64,000 nucleotides of DNA, from contig CAJUDZ010000008.1 of the NCBI GenBank assembly GCA_910584965.1, positions 62,001-126,000 on the forward strand. Direction: 5' to 3'. The number at the start of each line of letters is the position of its first letter. Position 1 is the first letter of the stretch. The notes under the pieces are model-generated. The model ran no database searches and was not told the DNA's origin. It saw nothing but the letters and a program-made list of their open reading frames with translations. A program made the position numbers and the translations under genes. Shown here in pieces: positions 35,601 to 43,387 of this stretch. Origin of the DNA: an uncultured Lachnospiraceae bacterium. GTDB lineage: Bacteria; Bacillota; Clostridia; Lachnospirales; Lachnospiraceae.

Positions 35601-37209
35601 ATGTCACAACCTCCTCCCGTATCGCGTCGATCGGCGGGTTGGTCACCTGTGCAAAAAGCTGCTTAAAGTAATGAAACAGCGGATGATGGGCTTTGGAAAG
35701 CACCGGGAGGGGCGTATCGACGCCCATCGCCGCAATCGCCTCGGAACCGTTTTTTGCCATCGGCAGAATGCTGTTTTTTAATTCTTCATAAGTGTAGCCG
35801 AACGCCTTCTGCATCCGTTTTCTTTCTTCTTCCGTGTATTCCGGCACGCGCATATTCGGTATTTTCAGATCTTTTAACGCCACAAGGTGGGTGTCCAGCC
35901 ATTCGCCGTAAGGCTGTGCCGACGCATATTTTTCTTTCAGCTCGTCATCATCGATCACCCGGCCCTGCACCATATCGACAAGCAGCATTTTCCCCGGATG
36001 AAGCCTTTCCTTCATTACGATTTTTTCCGGCTCGATATTCAGAACGCCTGTCTCGGACGATAAAATCAGCGTATCGTCATCCGTGATCAGATACCGGGAA
36101 GGTCGTAGACCGTTCCGGTCAAGAACCGCGCCCATTATGTCTCCGTCGGAAAAAAGGATGGAAGCCGGCCCGTCCCAGGGCTCCATCATCGTCGCATAAT
36201 ACTGGTAAAAATCTTTCTTTTTCCGGGACATGGTCCTGTTGTTCTCCCACGGCTCCGGAATCGTAATCATGACCGCAAGCGGGAGCGGCATGCCGCTCAT
36301 CACGAGAAATTCCAGCGTATTATCGAGCATGGCGGAATCGGAGCCGGACGCGCTGATGGCCGGCAGCACCTTATGAAGCTGTCCCGCAAGGTGCCCGGAC
36401 TCCATGGTTTCCTCACGGGCGGACATTTTGTCCGCGTTGCCGCGGATGGTATTGATTTCGCCGTTATGAACGATGAAGCGGTTCGGATGCGCGCGCTCCC
36501 AGCTTGGATTGGTATTGGTGGAAAAGCGGGAATGCACGACCGCAAGCGCCGACTCGAAGTCTTTATCCTGTAAATCCCGGAAAAAGGTGCGGAGCTGACC
36601 GACCAGAAACATGCCCTTGTATACGATCGTCCTGCTGGATAAAGAGACGACATAGGTCACCTCGGTAGACTGTTCGAATGTCCTTCTCAGGATATAAAGC
36701 TTCCTGTCAAACGCAAGTCCTTTCGCAAGCCCCGCCGGTTTGGCCACGAACGCCTGCATGATACAGGGCATGCACTCCACTGCCTTATGACCGAGCACGG
36801 AAGGATTGGTCGGCACTTTCCGCCAGCCCAGAAAGGCAAGCCCCTCCTTTTCCGCAATGATTTCGAACATCTTCTTCGACTGATTGCGCTGCAATTCATC
36901 CTGTGGGAAGAAAAAAACGCCGACGCCGTATTCTCTCTCGCCGCCCAGGGAAATGCCGAGTTCCGCGGCCGCTTTGACCATAAACCGATGGGGAATCTGG
37001 GTCAGGATGCCGACGCCGTCTCCGGTCTTGCCTTCCGCGTCTTTCCCGGCTCTGTGCTCCAGATTTTCAACGATCTTCAGCGCATTTTCCACCGTTGCGC
37101 GGCTCCTTCGCCCCTTAATATTCACACAGGCCCCGATGCCGCAGTTGTCATGCTCGAACTCCGGCCGGTACAGCGGCGCTTCGGGAACGGATAATTTTGC
37201 ATCAAACAT
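32659..37209 (-). CDS. gltB: Glutamate synthase, large (alpha) subunit
   Basis: A 1516-residue enzyme. After a short propeptide (about 22 residues) comes CGIGACVNIKG with the amidotransferase nucleophile Cys. The central domain and the FMN-binding synthase domain follow (GEGGEDKKRL, VSGYDGGTGAAPRSSIHNAG), with the 3Fe-4S cysteines in CVMMRVCSLDTCPVGVATQ, and a carboxy beta-helix with GGSGGQSFGAF and GAAGERFCVRNSGALAVVEG. Glutamine is split in the first domain and ammonia is channelled to 2-oxoglutarate. AAAGGAGATATCCCT precedes the start. Palindrome P3 lies 23 bp upstream, in the place of the leader or promoter. Confidence 0.96.
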   Translation of the reverse strand: MFDAKLSVPEAPLYRPEFEHDNCGIGACVNIKGRRSRATVENALKIVENLEHRAGKDAEGKTGDGVGILTQIPHRFMVKAAAELGISLGGEREYGVGVFFFPQDELQRNQSKKMFEIIAEKEGLAFLGWRKVPTNPSVLGHKAVECMPCIMQAFVAKPAGLAKGLAFDRKLYILRRTFEQSTEVTYVVSLSSRTIVYKGMFLVGQLRTFFRDLQDKDFESALAVVHSRFSTNTNPSWERAHPNRFIVHNGEINTIRGNADKMSAREETMESGHLAGQLHKVLPAISASGSDSAMLDNTLEFLVMSGMPLPLAVMITIPEPWENNRTMSRKKKDFYQYYATMMEPWDGPASILFSDGDIMGAVLDRNGLRPSRYLITDDDTLILSSETGVLNIEPEKIVMKERLHPGKMLLVDMVQGRVIDDDELKEKYASAQPYGEWLDTHLVALKDLKIPNMRVPEYTEEERKRMQKAFGYTYEELKNSILPMAKNGSEAIAAMGVDTPLPVLSKAHHPLFHYFKQLFAQVTNPPIDAIREEVVTSTTVYLGRDGNLLEEKPENCHMLKVRNPILTNTDLLKMKSMKAEGFKAEVVPITYYKNTSLEKAIDRLFVEVDRAFRSGVNILILSDRGVDENRVAIPSLLAVSALQQHLVNTKKRTSVAIVLESAEPREVHHFATLLGFGASAVNPYLAQESIRELIDNHMLDKDYYAAVNDYNDAILHGIVKIASKMGISTIQSYQGSKIFEAIGIDKEVINKYFTNTVCRIGGITLKDIEKEVDALHSMAFDPLGLSVDLALDNPGHHQMRSGADEHLYNPETIHLLQESTRRGDYGLFKQYTKAVNNEESIKTLRGLLDFNYAENPVPLEETESVDAIVTRFKTGAMSYGSISKEAHETMAIAMNRLHGKSNSGEGGEDKKRLTIGADGLNRCSAIKQVASGRFGVTSEYLNSAQEIQIKMAQGAKPGEGGHLPGGKVYPWIAKTRHSTAGVSLISPPPHHDIYSIEDLAQLIYDLKNANKYARISVKLVSEAGVGTVAAGVAKAGAQVILVSGYDGGTGAAPRSSIHNAGLPWELGLAETHQTLIQNGLRNKVRIETDGKLMSGRDVAVAAILGAEEFGFATAPLVTMGCVMMRVCSLDTCPVGVATQNPELRKRFKGKPEYVENFMRFIAQELREYMSLLGVRTVDELVGRTDLLKRKENLPEKLQKIDLSLMLSNPYEKSREKVTFDPKQVYDFELEKTLDEKVLLKQLAKAMESGQKKSLKVDVSNTDRAFGTILGSEITRRFGDALEDNTYRILCGGSGGQSFGAFIPKGLTLELAGDSNDYFGKGLSGGRLIVYPPKGSRFQQDENIIIGNVALYGATSGRAFINGAAGERFCVRNSGALAVVEGVGDHGCEYMTGGCVVVLGAIGKNFAAGMSGGIAYVLDENNDLYTKVNKEMVSSYEMTSQYDVLELKKMIEEHTACTNSVKGKEILDRFGEYLPKFKKIIPHDYERMLSLIVRMEEKGLSAEQAQIEAFYERNRED

Positions 37210-37231
37210 AAGGGATATCTCCTTTCGTATT

Positions 37232-37465
37232 GTCCAAAACTACGGCATAGAGTCCGGGCCGGCGGGGCATGGGCGGGGATAAAAAAGTTTCCTTTTCGAG
37301 GCACGTTTTCACTCCGCTAAAAAACGTAACGGACACTAAGGATTACAGTGTCGCAAGCTCCCTGTAATCCAAGTGCCGACGTTTTTTACAGGGCCCTCTC
37401 AAAGGAAATCTTTTTCCTCCCCGCCCATGCCCCGCCGGCCCGGACTCTGTGTCTTAACTTTGGAC
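37232..37465. repeat. Long-palindrome element P3
   Basis: The largest copy, 234 bp. Outermost GTCCAAA / TTTGGAC. A stretch of 30 bases (37250-37279, starting GAGTCCGGGCCGGCGGGG) pairs perfectly with the right arm. Inside: CACGTTTTCACTCCGC (37302-37317) on the left side only, stem AAAAAACGT / ACGTTTTTT, then CGG-CACT / AGTGCCG and an apical hairpin GATTACAG / CTGTAATC. It ends 23 bp before the gltB start. Confidence 0.85.
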
Positions 37466-37498
37466 CGTTATGTTATTTATTTCTGACTTCCGGAAAAT

Positions 37499-37540
37499 AA
37501 AAAAAGCCGCAAAGCACTCCCTTTGAGGCGCTCCTTTGCG
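37499..37540 (-). terminator. Terminator of the CPBP protease gene
   Basis: CGCAAAG (37508-37514) pairs with CTTTGCG (37534-37540), with a further pairing AGCGCCTC-type inside; seven Ts follow on the minus strand. Confidence 0.8.
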
Positions 37541-37621
37541 ACTAAACTATTGATACTATACACCCATTTTCCGGTGTTGTAAATATGGATTTTTCAGGAA
37601 ATGATCGATCCGTCTGAAAGT

Positions 37622-38545
37622 TTACGGATTTTCGTTTTCTTTTCGGCCAGAACCGCCGACGCTCATAAAGCCCAGCAGAACCGCGGAAATCCCCGCCAGA
37701 ATCAGGCCGGCAGAAGGCGTCATAAAAATCCCGTACAAAAACGGGCTGCCCGTGATCACATATACCGCCGCGTTGGCCGCCGCATGAAACAGAAACGCAT
37801 ATACAAAGCGGCCGCACTTTTCATAGACAAAAGCGATCAGCATTCCCATCAGAAAACCGTACAGCATCTGTACGATGTTGCCATGATAGACGCCGAACAG
37901 CAGGGAAGACAGTATCATCGGTGCGGTAACGGAGGAAAAACAGGTCTTTGCTCTGTTATAGATCACTCCGCGGAAGACGACTTCCTCCGCAAAGGGAGAT
38001 ACGACGCCGTATAAAAAAAGGCCGACCGGCATAATCACGCCGTACTGATGCGCCGACACCTGATCGTATGTTTCCGAAGCTTCCGTCAGGCGCAGCAGCA
38101 TCAATAAAATATTCAATGCGACGGAACTGGAAATAGCAAGCGTTATTGTAACGAAAGCATTCTGCAGAAACGCTCCGGCTCCCCATCGGTTCAAAAGCGG
38201 CTGTTTTTGCCCGATATCATCTTTTTTATGCCCGCTGTCTTTCTCTTTTTTTAAATTGCTTATGTTATCATTTCGATTGTTATGATTACAAATCCCGCGC
38301 CGGAACGTTGAAAATAACGGTAGTATTCCTGACAGCATTGCCAGTCCTCCAATGACAGCCCTGACAGTCGCCTCCTGCTCCGTACAAAATTGTTCCAACG
38401 GCCCGCCGGCCTTCTGTGAAACGGAAATGACCAAACAAGTCAACATAATAGATGTTATGAAATAGATTGCATAATAAACCAGAAATGGTTTTATGATCAT
38501 TCCGATTGCATTCCATCTGCCGTTGTTTCCGCTATTTTCAGCCAT
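37622..38545 (-). CDS. CPBP family intramembrane metalloprotease
   Basis: A 307-residue membrane protein with about seven hydrophobic segments. The glutamic protease motifs are SPFAEEVVFRGVIYNRA (EExxxR), LLFGVYHGNIVQMLYGF (FxxxH) and FLFHAAANAAVY (HxxxN). CPBP (Abi) proteins process or protect membrane peptides, for example bacteriocin self-immunity; the target is unknown. The gene start overlaps the end of the HAD gene by eight bases, so both belong to one operon. A Lys-rich cytoplasmic loop lies near residue 100. Confidence 0.83.
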   Translation of the reverse strand: MAENSGNNGRWNAIGMIIKPFLVYYAIYFITSIMLTCLVISVSQKAGGPLEQFCTEQEATVRAVIGGLAMLSGILPLFSTFRRGICNHNNRNDNISNLKKEKDSGHKKDDIGQKQPLLNRWGAGAFLQNAFVTITLAISSSVALNILLMLLRLTEASETYDQVSAHQYGVIMPVGLFLYGVVSPFAEEVVFRGVIYNRAKTCFSSVTAPMILSSLLFGVYHGNIVQMLYGFLMGMLIAFVYEKCGRFVYAFLFHAAANAAVYVITGSPFLYGIFMTPSAGLILAGISAVLLGFMSVGGSGRKENENP

Positions 38546-39260
38546 TCAACAACTCCTCTAACGCCGCCACGCTGTCCACAATATAGTCCGCTCCGGCTTC
38601 TTCCAATTCGCCGGGCAGCGCATAACCGAATGTTACGCCTACGCTGACCAGGTTGAACAATTTCGCTCCCTGAACGTCGAACTTCCTGTCACCTATCATG
38701 ACGATTCCGTCATTGTCCCATTTACCGGACTGAAAATCATCAGTCTGACGGATCTGTCGTAATGTCTCTTCGACCACCTCTTCCTTTTTGGCACGGGTTC
38801 CGTCCAGCTCGCTTCCTACGACCACATCGAAATATTGTTCTATATCAAAATGCCGCAGAATCTTTTCGACAAACACGGTCGGTTTGCTGGAAGCGACCGC
38901 CAGCGTCCGGCCCGCCTGCTTTAAATGCGCAAGCATCTCTTTGATGCCCGGATAAATTTCATTTTCAAACAATCCGACGGTTCGGAATCTCTCCCGGTAA
39001 TAGCCGATTGCTTCCGCGGATTTTTCCGCGTCGAAACCGTAGAATTCCATAAAGCTGTCCGCCAGCGGCGGCCCGATAAAAGGTTCCAGCTTGTTCAGAT
39101 CCGGTTCCTCGATGCCGAATTTGTGCAGGGCATACTGCACACAGCCTGTAATGCCGGCTTTCGGATCAGTCAGCGTGCCGTCCAGATCGAACAGAAGATA
39201 TTGAAACCGTCCTGCGGAACCTTTTTCGTAATCTTTTTCTTTGTAACAATGCTGCATCAT
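38538..39260 (-). CDS. HAD-superfamily phosphatase, phosphoglycolate-phosphatase-like
   Basis: A 240-residue hydrolase. Motif I is LLFDLDGTLTDP with the nucleophile Asp, motif II AVASSKPTVF, motif III at KKEEVVEETLR and motif IV VMIGDRKFDVQGAKL. The helical cap between motifs I and II (FIGPPLADSFMEF) is of the C1 type seen in PGP/Gph and PpaX-like enzymes. It removes phosphate from a small metabolite; the substrate is not certain. CGGGAGG precedes the double ATG. It overlaps the CPBP gene downstream. Confidence 0.85.
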   Translation of the reverse strand: MMQHCYKEKDYEKGSAGRFQYLLFDLDGTLTDPKAGITGCVQYALHKFGIEEPDLNKLEPFIGPPLADSFMEFYGFDAEKSAEAIGYYRERFRTVGLFENEIYPGIKEMLAHLKQAGRTLAVASSKPTVFVEKILRHFDIEQYFDVVVGSELDGTRAKKEEVVEETLRQIRQTDDFQSGKWDNDGIVMIGDRKFDVQGAKLFNLVSVGVTFGYALPGELEEAGADYIVDSVAALEELLNG

Positions 39261-39358
39261 TCGTCCTCCCGTTTCTTTGCCCCTGCGGCCTTAAATGACT
39301 GTTCTTTGTCCGCCGGGCTGTTTTTCTGATACCGGATATGTCGGTTCTAAAAAAACAA

Positions 39359-39388
39359 CGCTCCCTCTTTTGCGGAAAGCCGGGAACG
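39359..39388 (-). terminator. Terminator of the degV gene
   Basis: CGTTCCC pairs with GGGAGCG on the minus strand (one G-T), followed by TTGTTTTTTT. Confidence 0.7.
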
Positions 39389-39443
39389 CCGTCTGTGATA
39401 TTATAATATTATACATGAACTGCGCCGTAACGCCGGTTCCTTT

Positions 39444-40334
39444 TTAAAAAGCCTTTCTGATAAACGTCAGTCCGATCGGGTACGGTCCCGTATGCACGCC
39501 GATGGTCGCGCCGATCTGGAACAGCTCCATATCCCGGATGCCGCTGTACTGCTTCAAATCCGCAAGCAACATTTCCCGAAAAGAAAGGGCCTCTTCATGA
39601 TCATAGCCGTAACCGATATTGAAAGCATAATCATCCGGGTTCTCCCCGATTTTTTCGAAATGTTTTCTGCACAGGGAAACAAGCGTTTTCTTTCCCTTCT
39701 CACGGTTTCTAAATACTCCCGCCGGGAAAATCTCTCCTTCTTTCAGGATGATTAACGGTTTAATCGACAGGCTCTTTACCGCCGCGCCCATCACCTTCCC
39801 GATGCGGCCGCCGTGCACGAGATAATCAAAGCTTCCCACCGTAAAAATGATGCGGCCTGTCGGCAGAATTTCCTTCGTCCGCTTCACCGTATCTTCGAAG
39901 CTCCAGCCGGCCCGCTGCATCCGGCAGATTTCCAGCACGAGAAGTCCCTGCAAAACGGTATCCACCGTAGTATCGAGCACTTCGATGCGGATATCCGGAT
40001 ATTTTTCCAGCAGCATTTCCTTCGCATTCATCGCAGAATTGTAAGAACCGCTGAATTTCGTGGTAATACAAAGGCAGAAAATATCTTTTCCCTCCGACGC
40101 GTATTCTTCGAAGATGTCCAGATAATCCTGCACCGACGGCATGGACGACTTGGGAAAACAATCCGCATTATCTACCATCCGCTGATAAAATTCGCGGACC
40201 GGTACTTCTTCTATTTCCTTCTGGTACGTCTTATCGTCAAACGAAACATAAAACGGTACGACCCGGACGCCTTCTTCCGCGGCGCGTTCCGTCCCGAGAT
40301 CACAGGAACCGTCTGAAATAATCTGAAATGCCAT
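39444..40334 (-). CDS. DegV family fatty-acid-binding protein
   Basis: About 296 residues. The opening FQIISDGSCDLG, then SMPSVQDYLDIFEEYA, ITTKFSGSYNSAMNA and IGATIGVHTGPYPIGLTF are the conserved blocks of DegV/FakB proteins. Members bind a fatty acid and, in organisms with FakA kinase, present it for phosphorylation so that exogenous fatty acids enter lipid synthesis. No fakA is in the window, so the pathway role is inferred from family only. The start at 40334 follows GAAAGG. The promoter carries a near-perfect palindrome. Confidence 0.88.
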   Translation of the reverse strand: MAFQIISDGSCDLGTERAAEEGVRVVPFYVSFDDKTYQKEIEEVPVREFYQRMVDNADCFPKSSMPSVQDYLDIFEEYASEGKDIFCLCITTKFSGSYNSAMNAKEMLLEKYPDIRIEVLDTTVDTVLQGLLVLEICRMQRAGWSFEDTVKRTKEILPTGRIIFTVGSFDYLVHGGRIGKVMGAAVKSLSIKPLIILKEGEIFPAGVFRNREKGKKTLVSLCRKHFEKIGENPDDYAFNIGYGYDHEEALSFREMLLADLKQYSGIRDMELFQIGATIGVHTGPYPIGLTFIRKAF

Positions 40335-40394
40335 AACAACAACCTTTCTACATCTATCTTTTCGCACTCTGTCATGTAGTTTTTAAAACTATAT

Positions 40395-40425
40395 ACTATT
40401 ATAGCAGTCCTGTTATAATAGTCAA
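40395..40425 (-). promoter_or_regulatory. degV promoter inside a 13-bp inverted repeat
   Basis: TTGACT (40420-40425) and TATAAT (40398-40403) on the minus strand are 16 bases apart. ACTATTATAGCAG and CTGTTATAATAGT (40395-40422) pair at 12 of 13 positions and cover both boxes, so this looks like an operator for a dimeric regulator. Confidence 0.65.
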
Positions 40426-40483
40426 GGCCGCCGGGCAATAACATGCGTTGTTTTATATGTTTTATATGTTATTCAAAACATTC

Positions 40484-41254
40484 TTACACCCCGTCCTGTT
40501 TCTGCGGGATACCGCTTCTGCCATGCAGCCATAATAATATAAAAACAAACGCGATCAATATGACACTCGATACGATATTTCCCCAAATATTTTCATGGAT
40601 CAGATATATGCCGGAAAGCGAATTAGCCGTTGCATGGAACAGAACGCACAGCCAGACGCTGCCGGTACATTTTCGAATCGATGCGAGCGCGAAGCTCAGG
40701 CCGATCACGCTGACGCCAAACGCCAGGTAATTCATTTCGTATTGGGCGACGCCCTGTATGTAAAACAACGGCAGATGCCACAGCCACCAGATCAGGCCAA
40801 CGATAACAGTTGCTATTGTAAAAGAGCATCCCTTTTCCAGTTCCGGCTGTAAAATATACCGCCAGCCCGCTTCTTCCAGCCCGCCGCCGATCAGCATCAT
40901 GGGAATCATGAAAAAGATAGCGGGAAGGGGAGCTCCTTTATCATAACCGGAAACAAGGCACTGCGGCAGCATATACAAAACTGCCAGCAAAATAACGACG
41001 GCATAGGAACGAACCGGCTGTCTGAAATCAAAAACATTTCGGCTCCACTCTTTGAAACCTTTCACTTTACCGCTCTTTTTCAACACGATATAAGAAGCGA
41101 TCGTCGGCGATAATCCGCCCAGCAGATACGGCAGATACAGAAAATAATGCTCCTGTAAAAAAATACCGTTTATACTGCATATCACACAGCTTCCCCAACA
41201 AATCAACATAATCGAAAACGTAACGCACAAATAGTGCCGGCTCAGTCTGCTCAT
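40484..41254 (-). CDS. CPBP family intramembrane metalloprotease (second)
   Basis: A 256-residue membrane protein with about eight hydrophobic segments. GGGLEEAGWRYILQPELEKG carries the EExxxR-type motif, LIWWLWHLPLFYIQG the second histidine motif, and VLFHATANSLSGIY the third. It is a different branch from the CPBP protein at 37.6-38.5 kb (EEAGWR form). No bacteriocin gene is adjacent, so an immunity role cannot be claimed. It stands as a single gene. Confidence 0.82.
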   Translation of the reverse strand: MSRLSRHYLCVTFSIMLICWGSCVICSINGIFLQEHYFLYLPYLLGGLSPTIASYIVLKKSGKVKGFKEWSRNVFDFRQPVRSYAVVILLAVLYMLPQCLVSGYDKGAPLPAIFFMIPMMLIGGGLEEAGWRYILQPELEKGCSFTIATVIVGLIWWLWHLPLFYIQGVAQYEMNYLAFGVSVIGLSFALASIRKCTGSVWLCVLFHATANSLSGIYLIHENIWGNIVSSVILIAFVFILLWLHGRSGIPQKQDGV

Positions 41255-41331
41255 TTATGAATTCTCCCCTTTCTGCTCCGGATTTACCGAAAAATCCGAT
41301 GACTTCCCCATGACTGTTTTTCCGTCTTCAT

Positions 41332-42117
41332 TCAATACCCGCGTATCTCATAAGCCGTATATTCATGATCGAAATGATATCCCAGTTTTTCAGCCAGCGA
41401 CACGGACCATGTATTCTGCGCATCCCAGCTCGGATACAGTCCTCTGTCAAGGCATTCCAGTATCAGCCTGGCGCCGCATACGGAGGCCAGCCCCCTTCTG
41501 CGGTATTCTTCCTTTGTACCGATTTCGATCTCGATTCCGCCGTTTCCGCCGTCCCCGGCTTCATAAGCGGAATAGGAGGAAGCGCCGGCAGCAATCACCC
41601 CGTCTTTTAAGATGATCACGCCCAGCCCAAGCTCCCGATAGGTTTCCCAGTCAGAAAACTGCGCCGTAAAATCCCTGCTCCATTCTTCTTTCCGACAATC
41701 GTGATAAAGCGCCTCATCCATCAGGCTGATCCGATATTCCGGAGACAGCCCGGCAACGATACGGCGCAGTCTACCGCGGTCAAAAATATCCGGCTCTTTT
41801 TTGATGGCATAACGCGTCACCTTCTTGGCTCTTTCTTTGTAACATTCCTCTATCGTCCCGGCCCATTGCGGATTCTGCGGCACGGCTATGATGAAGTCCT
41901 GTGTGCACCGGTCCGGTTTAAAAGCCGCCAGCTCCCGGTTCGGTTTTCCCGCCAGAAAACAAAAATCCCCCAGAATCGCCATCGCGGAACAGGGATTTTC
42001 CCGGTCGTCCGCATACAGACTGCCCATAGTCCCCCGCAGGCAGGACCAGATCAGCGATTCTTCCCAGCCTTCAAAAAGAGGCTTCACTTTTTGTCCGTCT
42101 TCGATACGATGCACCAT
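41332..42117 (-). CDS. GNAT-family acetyltransferase (PF12746-like)
   Basis: A 261-residue protein. The front half (SCLRGTMGSLYAD, AMAILGDFCFLAG) is the helical and sheet domain of the longer GNAT family found in Firmicutes; the back half holds the acetyl-CoA site EIEIGTKEEYRRRGLASVCG and the closing LAEKLGYHFDHEYTAYEI. It would transfer an acetyl group to an unknown amine. It is transcribed alone, AGGAAG precedes the ATG, and nothing in the context gives its substrate. Confidence 0.78.
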   Translation of the reverse strand: MVHRIEDGQKVKPLFEGWEESLIWSCLRGTMGSLYADDRENPCSAMAILGDFCFLAGKPNRELAAFKPDRCTQDFIIAVPQNPQWAGTIEECYKERAKKVTRYAIKKEPDIFDRGRLRRIVAGLSPEYRISLMDEALYHDCRKEEWSRDFTAQFSDWETYRELGLGVIILKDGVIAAGASSYSAYEAGDGGNGGIEIEIGTKEEYRRRGLASVCGARLILECLDRGLYPSWDAQNTWSVSLAEKLGYHFDHEYTAYEIRGY

Positions 42118-42220
42118 TTTCTGCTTCCTCCCGTTTAAAATATTATCGGATATGGCTGACGATCTGTCAAGGCTATGCGGATGATACCCTCAGCAGGCAG
42201 AAAAAAAATAATATCGACGC

Positions 42221-42249
42221 TTGACAAATCCTTCCGACGCCGTTAGTAT
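42221..42249 (+). promoter_or_regulatory. Promoter of the thiT riboswitch transcript
   Basis: TTGACA (42221-42226) and TAGTAT (42244-42249), 17 bases apart, just upstream of the TPP riboswitch. Confidence 0.8.
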
Positions 42250-42267
42250 AGTAAATTATAAAAATAA

Positions 42268-42372
42268 CTCGCCAGGGGAGCACATCGCTGAGACTGGATT
42301 CTGTCCCGGATATCGTCCGGACAGTTCCTAACCCTCACTACTTGAACCGGATAATACCGGCGGAAGGAGGCA
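42268..42372 (+). promoter_or_regulatory. TPP (THI-box) riboswitch
   Basis: The conserved pieces are in order: GGGGAGC, GCTGAGA, a variable hairpin (GTCCGGACA region), ACCCTCA, then ACTTGAACCGGATAATACC and GGCGGAAGGAGG. This is the thiamine-pyrophosphate aptamer. It precedes thiT, as expected, and is followed by a terminator-like hairpin next to the start codon. Confidence 0.93.
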
Positions 42373-42441
42373 CGTTTTCACAGGAACCGCTCATTTTATA
42401 ACAGTTGTTTTTTTTGTTGTTCCGGTGAATAAGATGTTGTC

Positions 42442-42471
42442 CCTCCTCGCGTATACGAAGGAGGTTTTTTT
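42442..42471 (+). terminator. Riboswitch expression platform: terminator whose 3' arm is the Shine-Dalgarno
   Basis: CCTCCT (42442-42447) pairs with AGGAGG (42459-42464), with CGTATACG able to stack inside, and seven Ts follow directly, ending at the ATG of thiT. The AGGAGG is also the only ribosome site of thiT. The same hairpin can thus stop transcription and hide the ribosome site. Confidence 0.75.
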
Positions 42472-43161
42472 ATGTCACTTTTTTTGAATCAGGAGGATGG
42501 TTATTATTCTCTGACGCCGGCCGGCATGGCCGCGTTTGCCGCACTCATTGTCATACTGGTCTTACTGACCGCATTTCTCAGCAAAAAGGAAAATGCAGAC
42601 GGCGGAAAGCCCAAAGCCTTTTCCGCCAGACAGCTCGTTTTTTCATCCGCGGCGCTGGCGCTCGGTTTCATCACCTCTTACATCAAGGTCATCGATATGC
42701 CCTGGGGCGGTTCCGTAACGCTCTGTTCCATGCTGTTCGTTGTCCTGATCGGCTACTGGTACGGCCCCAAAATCGGCCTGACCGCCGGTTTTGCCTACGG
42801 CATCCTGCAATTTTTACAGGGCGGCGGAGATTTTATTCTTTCCCCGATGCAGGTCTGCATGGACTATATCCTCGCCTTCGCCTCTCTCGGCCTGTCCGGT
42901 TTTTTCTCCCGGAAAAAGAACGGTCTGGTTAAGGGATATCTCCTTGCGATTCTGTTCCGCGGTCTTTTCCATACGATCGGCGGCTATCTGTACTGGATGG
43001 AATACATGCCGGAGAGTTTTCCGAAATCCTTCGCCTTCCTGTATCCCTTCGCCTACAATTACGCCTATCTGCTCGTGGAAGCACTGATCAGCATCATCAT
43101 GGTAACGCTTCCGCCCGTAAAAAATGCCATGATCAGAGTCAAATCGATGGCGGCGGAATAA
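42472..43161 (+). CDS. thiT: Energy-coupled thiamine transporter S component
   Basis: A 229-residue membrane protein with one extra amino-terminal helix and six core helices. The core has LVFSSAALALGFITSYIKV, a substrate loop with MPWGGSVTLCSML, GWYGPKIGLTAG-like turns and GGYLYWMEYMPESFPKS, all typical of ThiT. It binds thiamine and works with a shared EcfAA'T module encoded elsewhere. The TPP riboswitch upstream confirms the substrate. It starts right after the riboswitch terminator. Confidence 0.92.
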   Translation: MSLFLNQEDGYYSLTPAGMAAFAALIVILVLLTAFLSKKENADGGKPKAFSARQLVFSSAALALGFITSYIKVIDMPWGGSVTLCSMLFVVLIGYWYGPKIGLTAGFAYGILQFLQGGGDFILSPMQVCMDYILAFASLGLSGFFSRKKNGLVKGYLLAILFRGLFHTIGGYLYWMEYMPESFPKSFAFLYPFAYNYAYLLVEALISIIMVTLPPVKNAMIRVKSMAAE

Positions 43162-43171
43162 AGAAATACGG

Positions 43172-43358
43172 ACAGTCCGGCGCCGGCAGGGGGTATGGAG
43201 CATGGTATTGGGGCGGAGGCACGCTTCCGCTCCGCGAAAAATCGCAGCGGTACTAAGCTCAAAAGCAGCATAGCTGCTTTTTTGCCAAGTACCGGCGTTT
43301 TTTCAAGGACCTCCGCCCCCAATACCATGCTCCATACCCCCTGCCGGCGCCGGACTGT
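43172..43358. repeat. Long-palindrome element P4 (best-preserved copy)
   Basis: 187 bp between the convergent thiT and PTS genes. Left arm 43172-43219 and right arm 43310-43358 pair over 48 of 49 positions. Inside: CACGCTTCCGCTCCGC (43220-43235) on the left side only, stem GAAAAA / TTTTTTC, CGGTACT / AGTACCG, and an apical hairpin AAAGCAGC-ATA-GCTGCTTT. No T-run follows either arm, so it is not a standard terminator. Confidence 0.9.
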
Positions 43359-43387
43359 TCACAACCCCTGCTCCCTCCGAAGTCTTT

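Noticed and set aside
43172..43358. Palindromes P1-P5 as ordinary rho-independent terminators
   Set aside because: Arms are far too long, no T-run follows on either strand, the core is conserved, and P3 lies upstream of a gene start.
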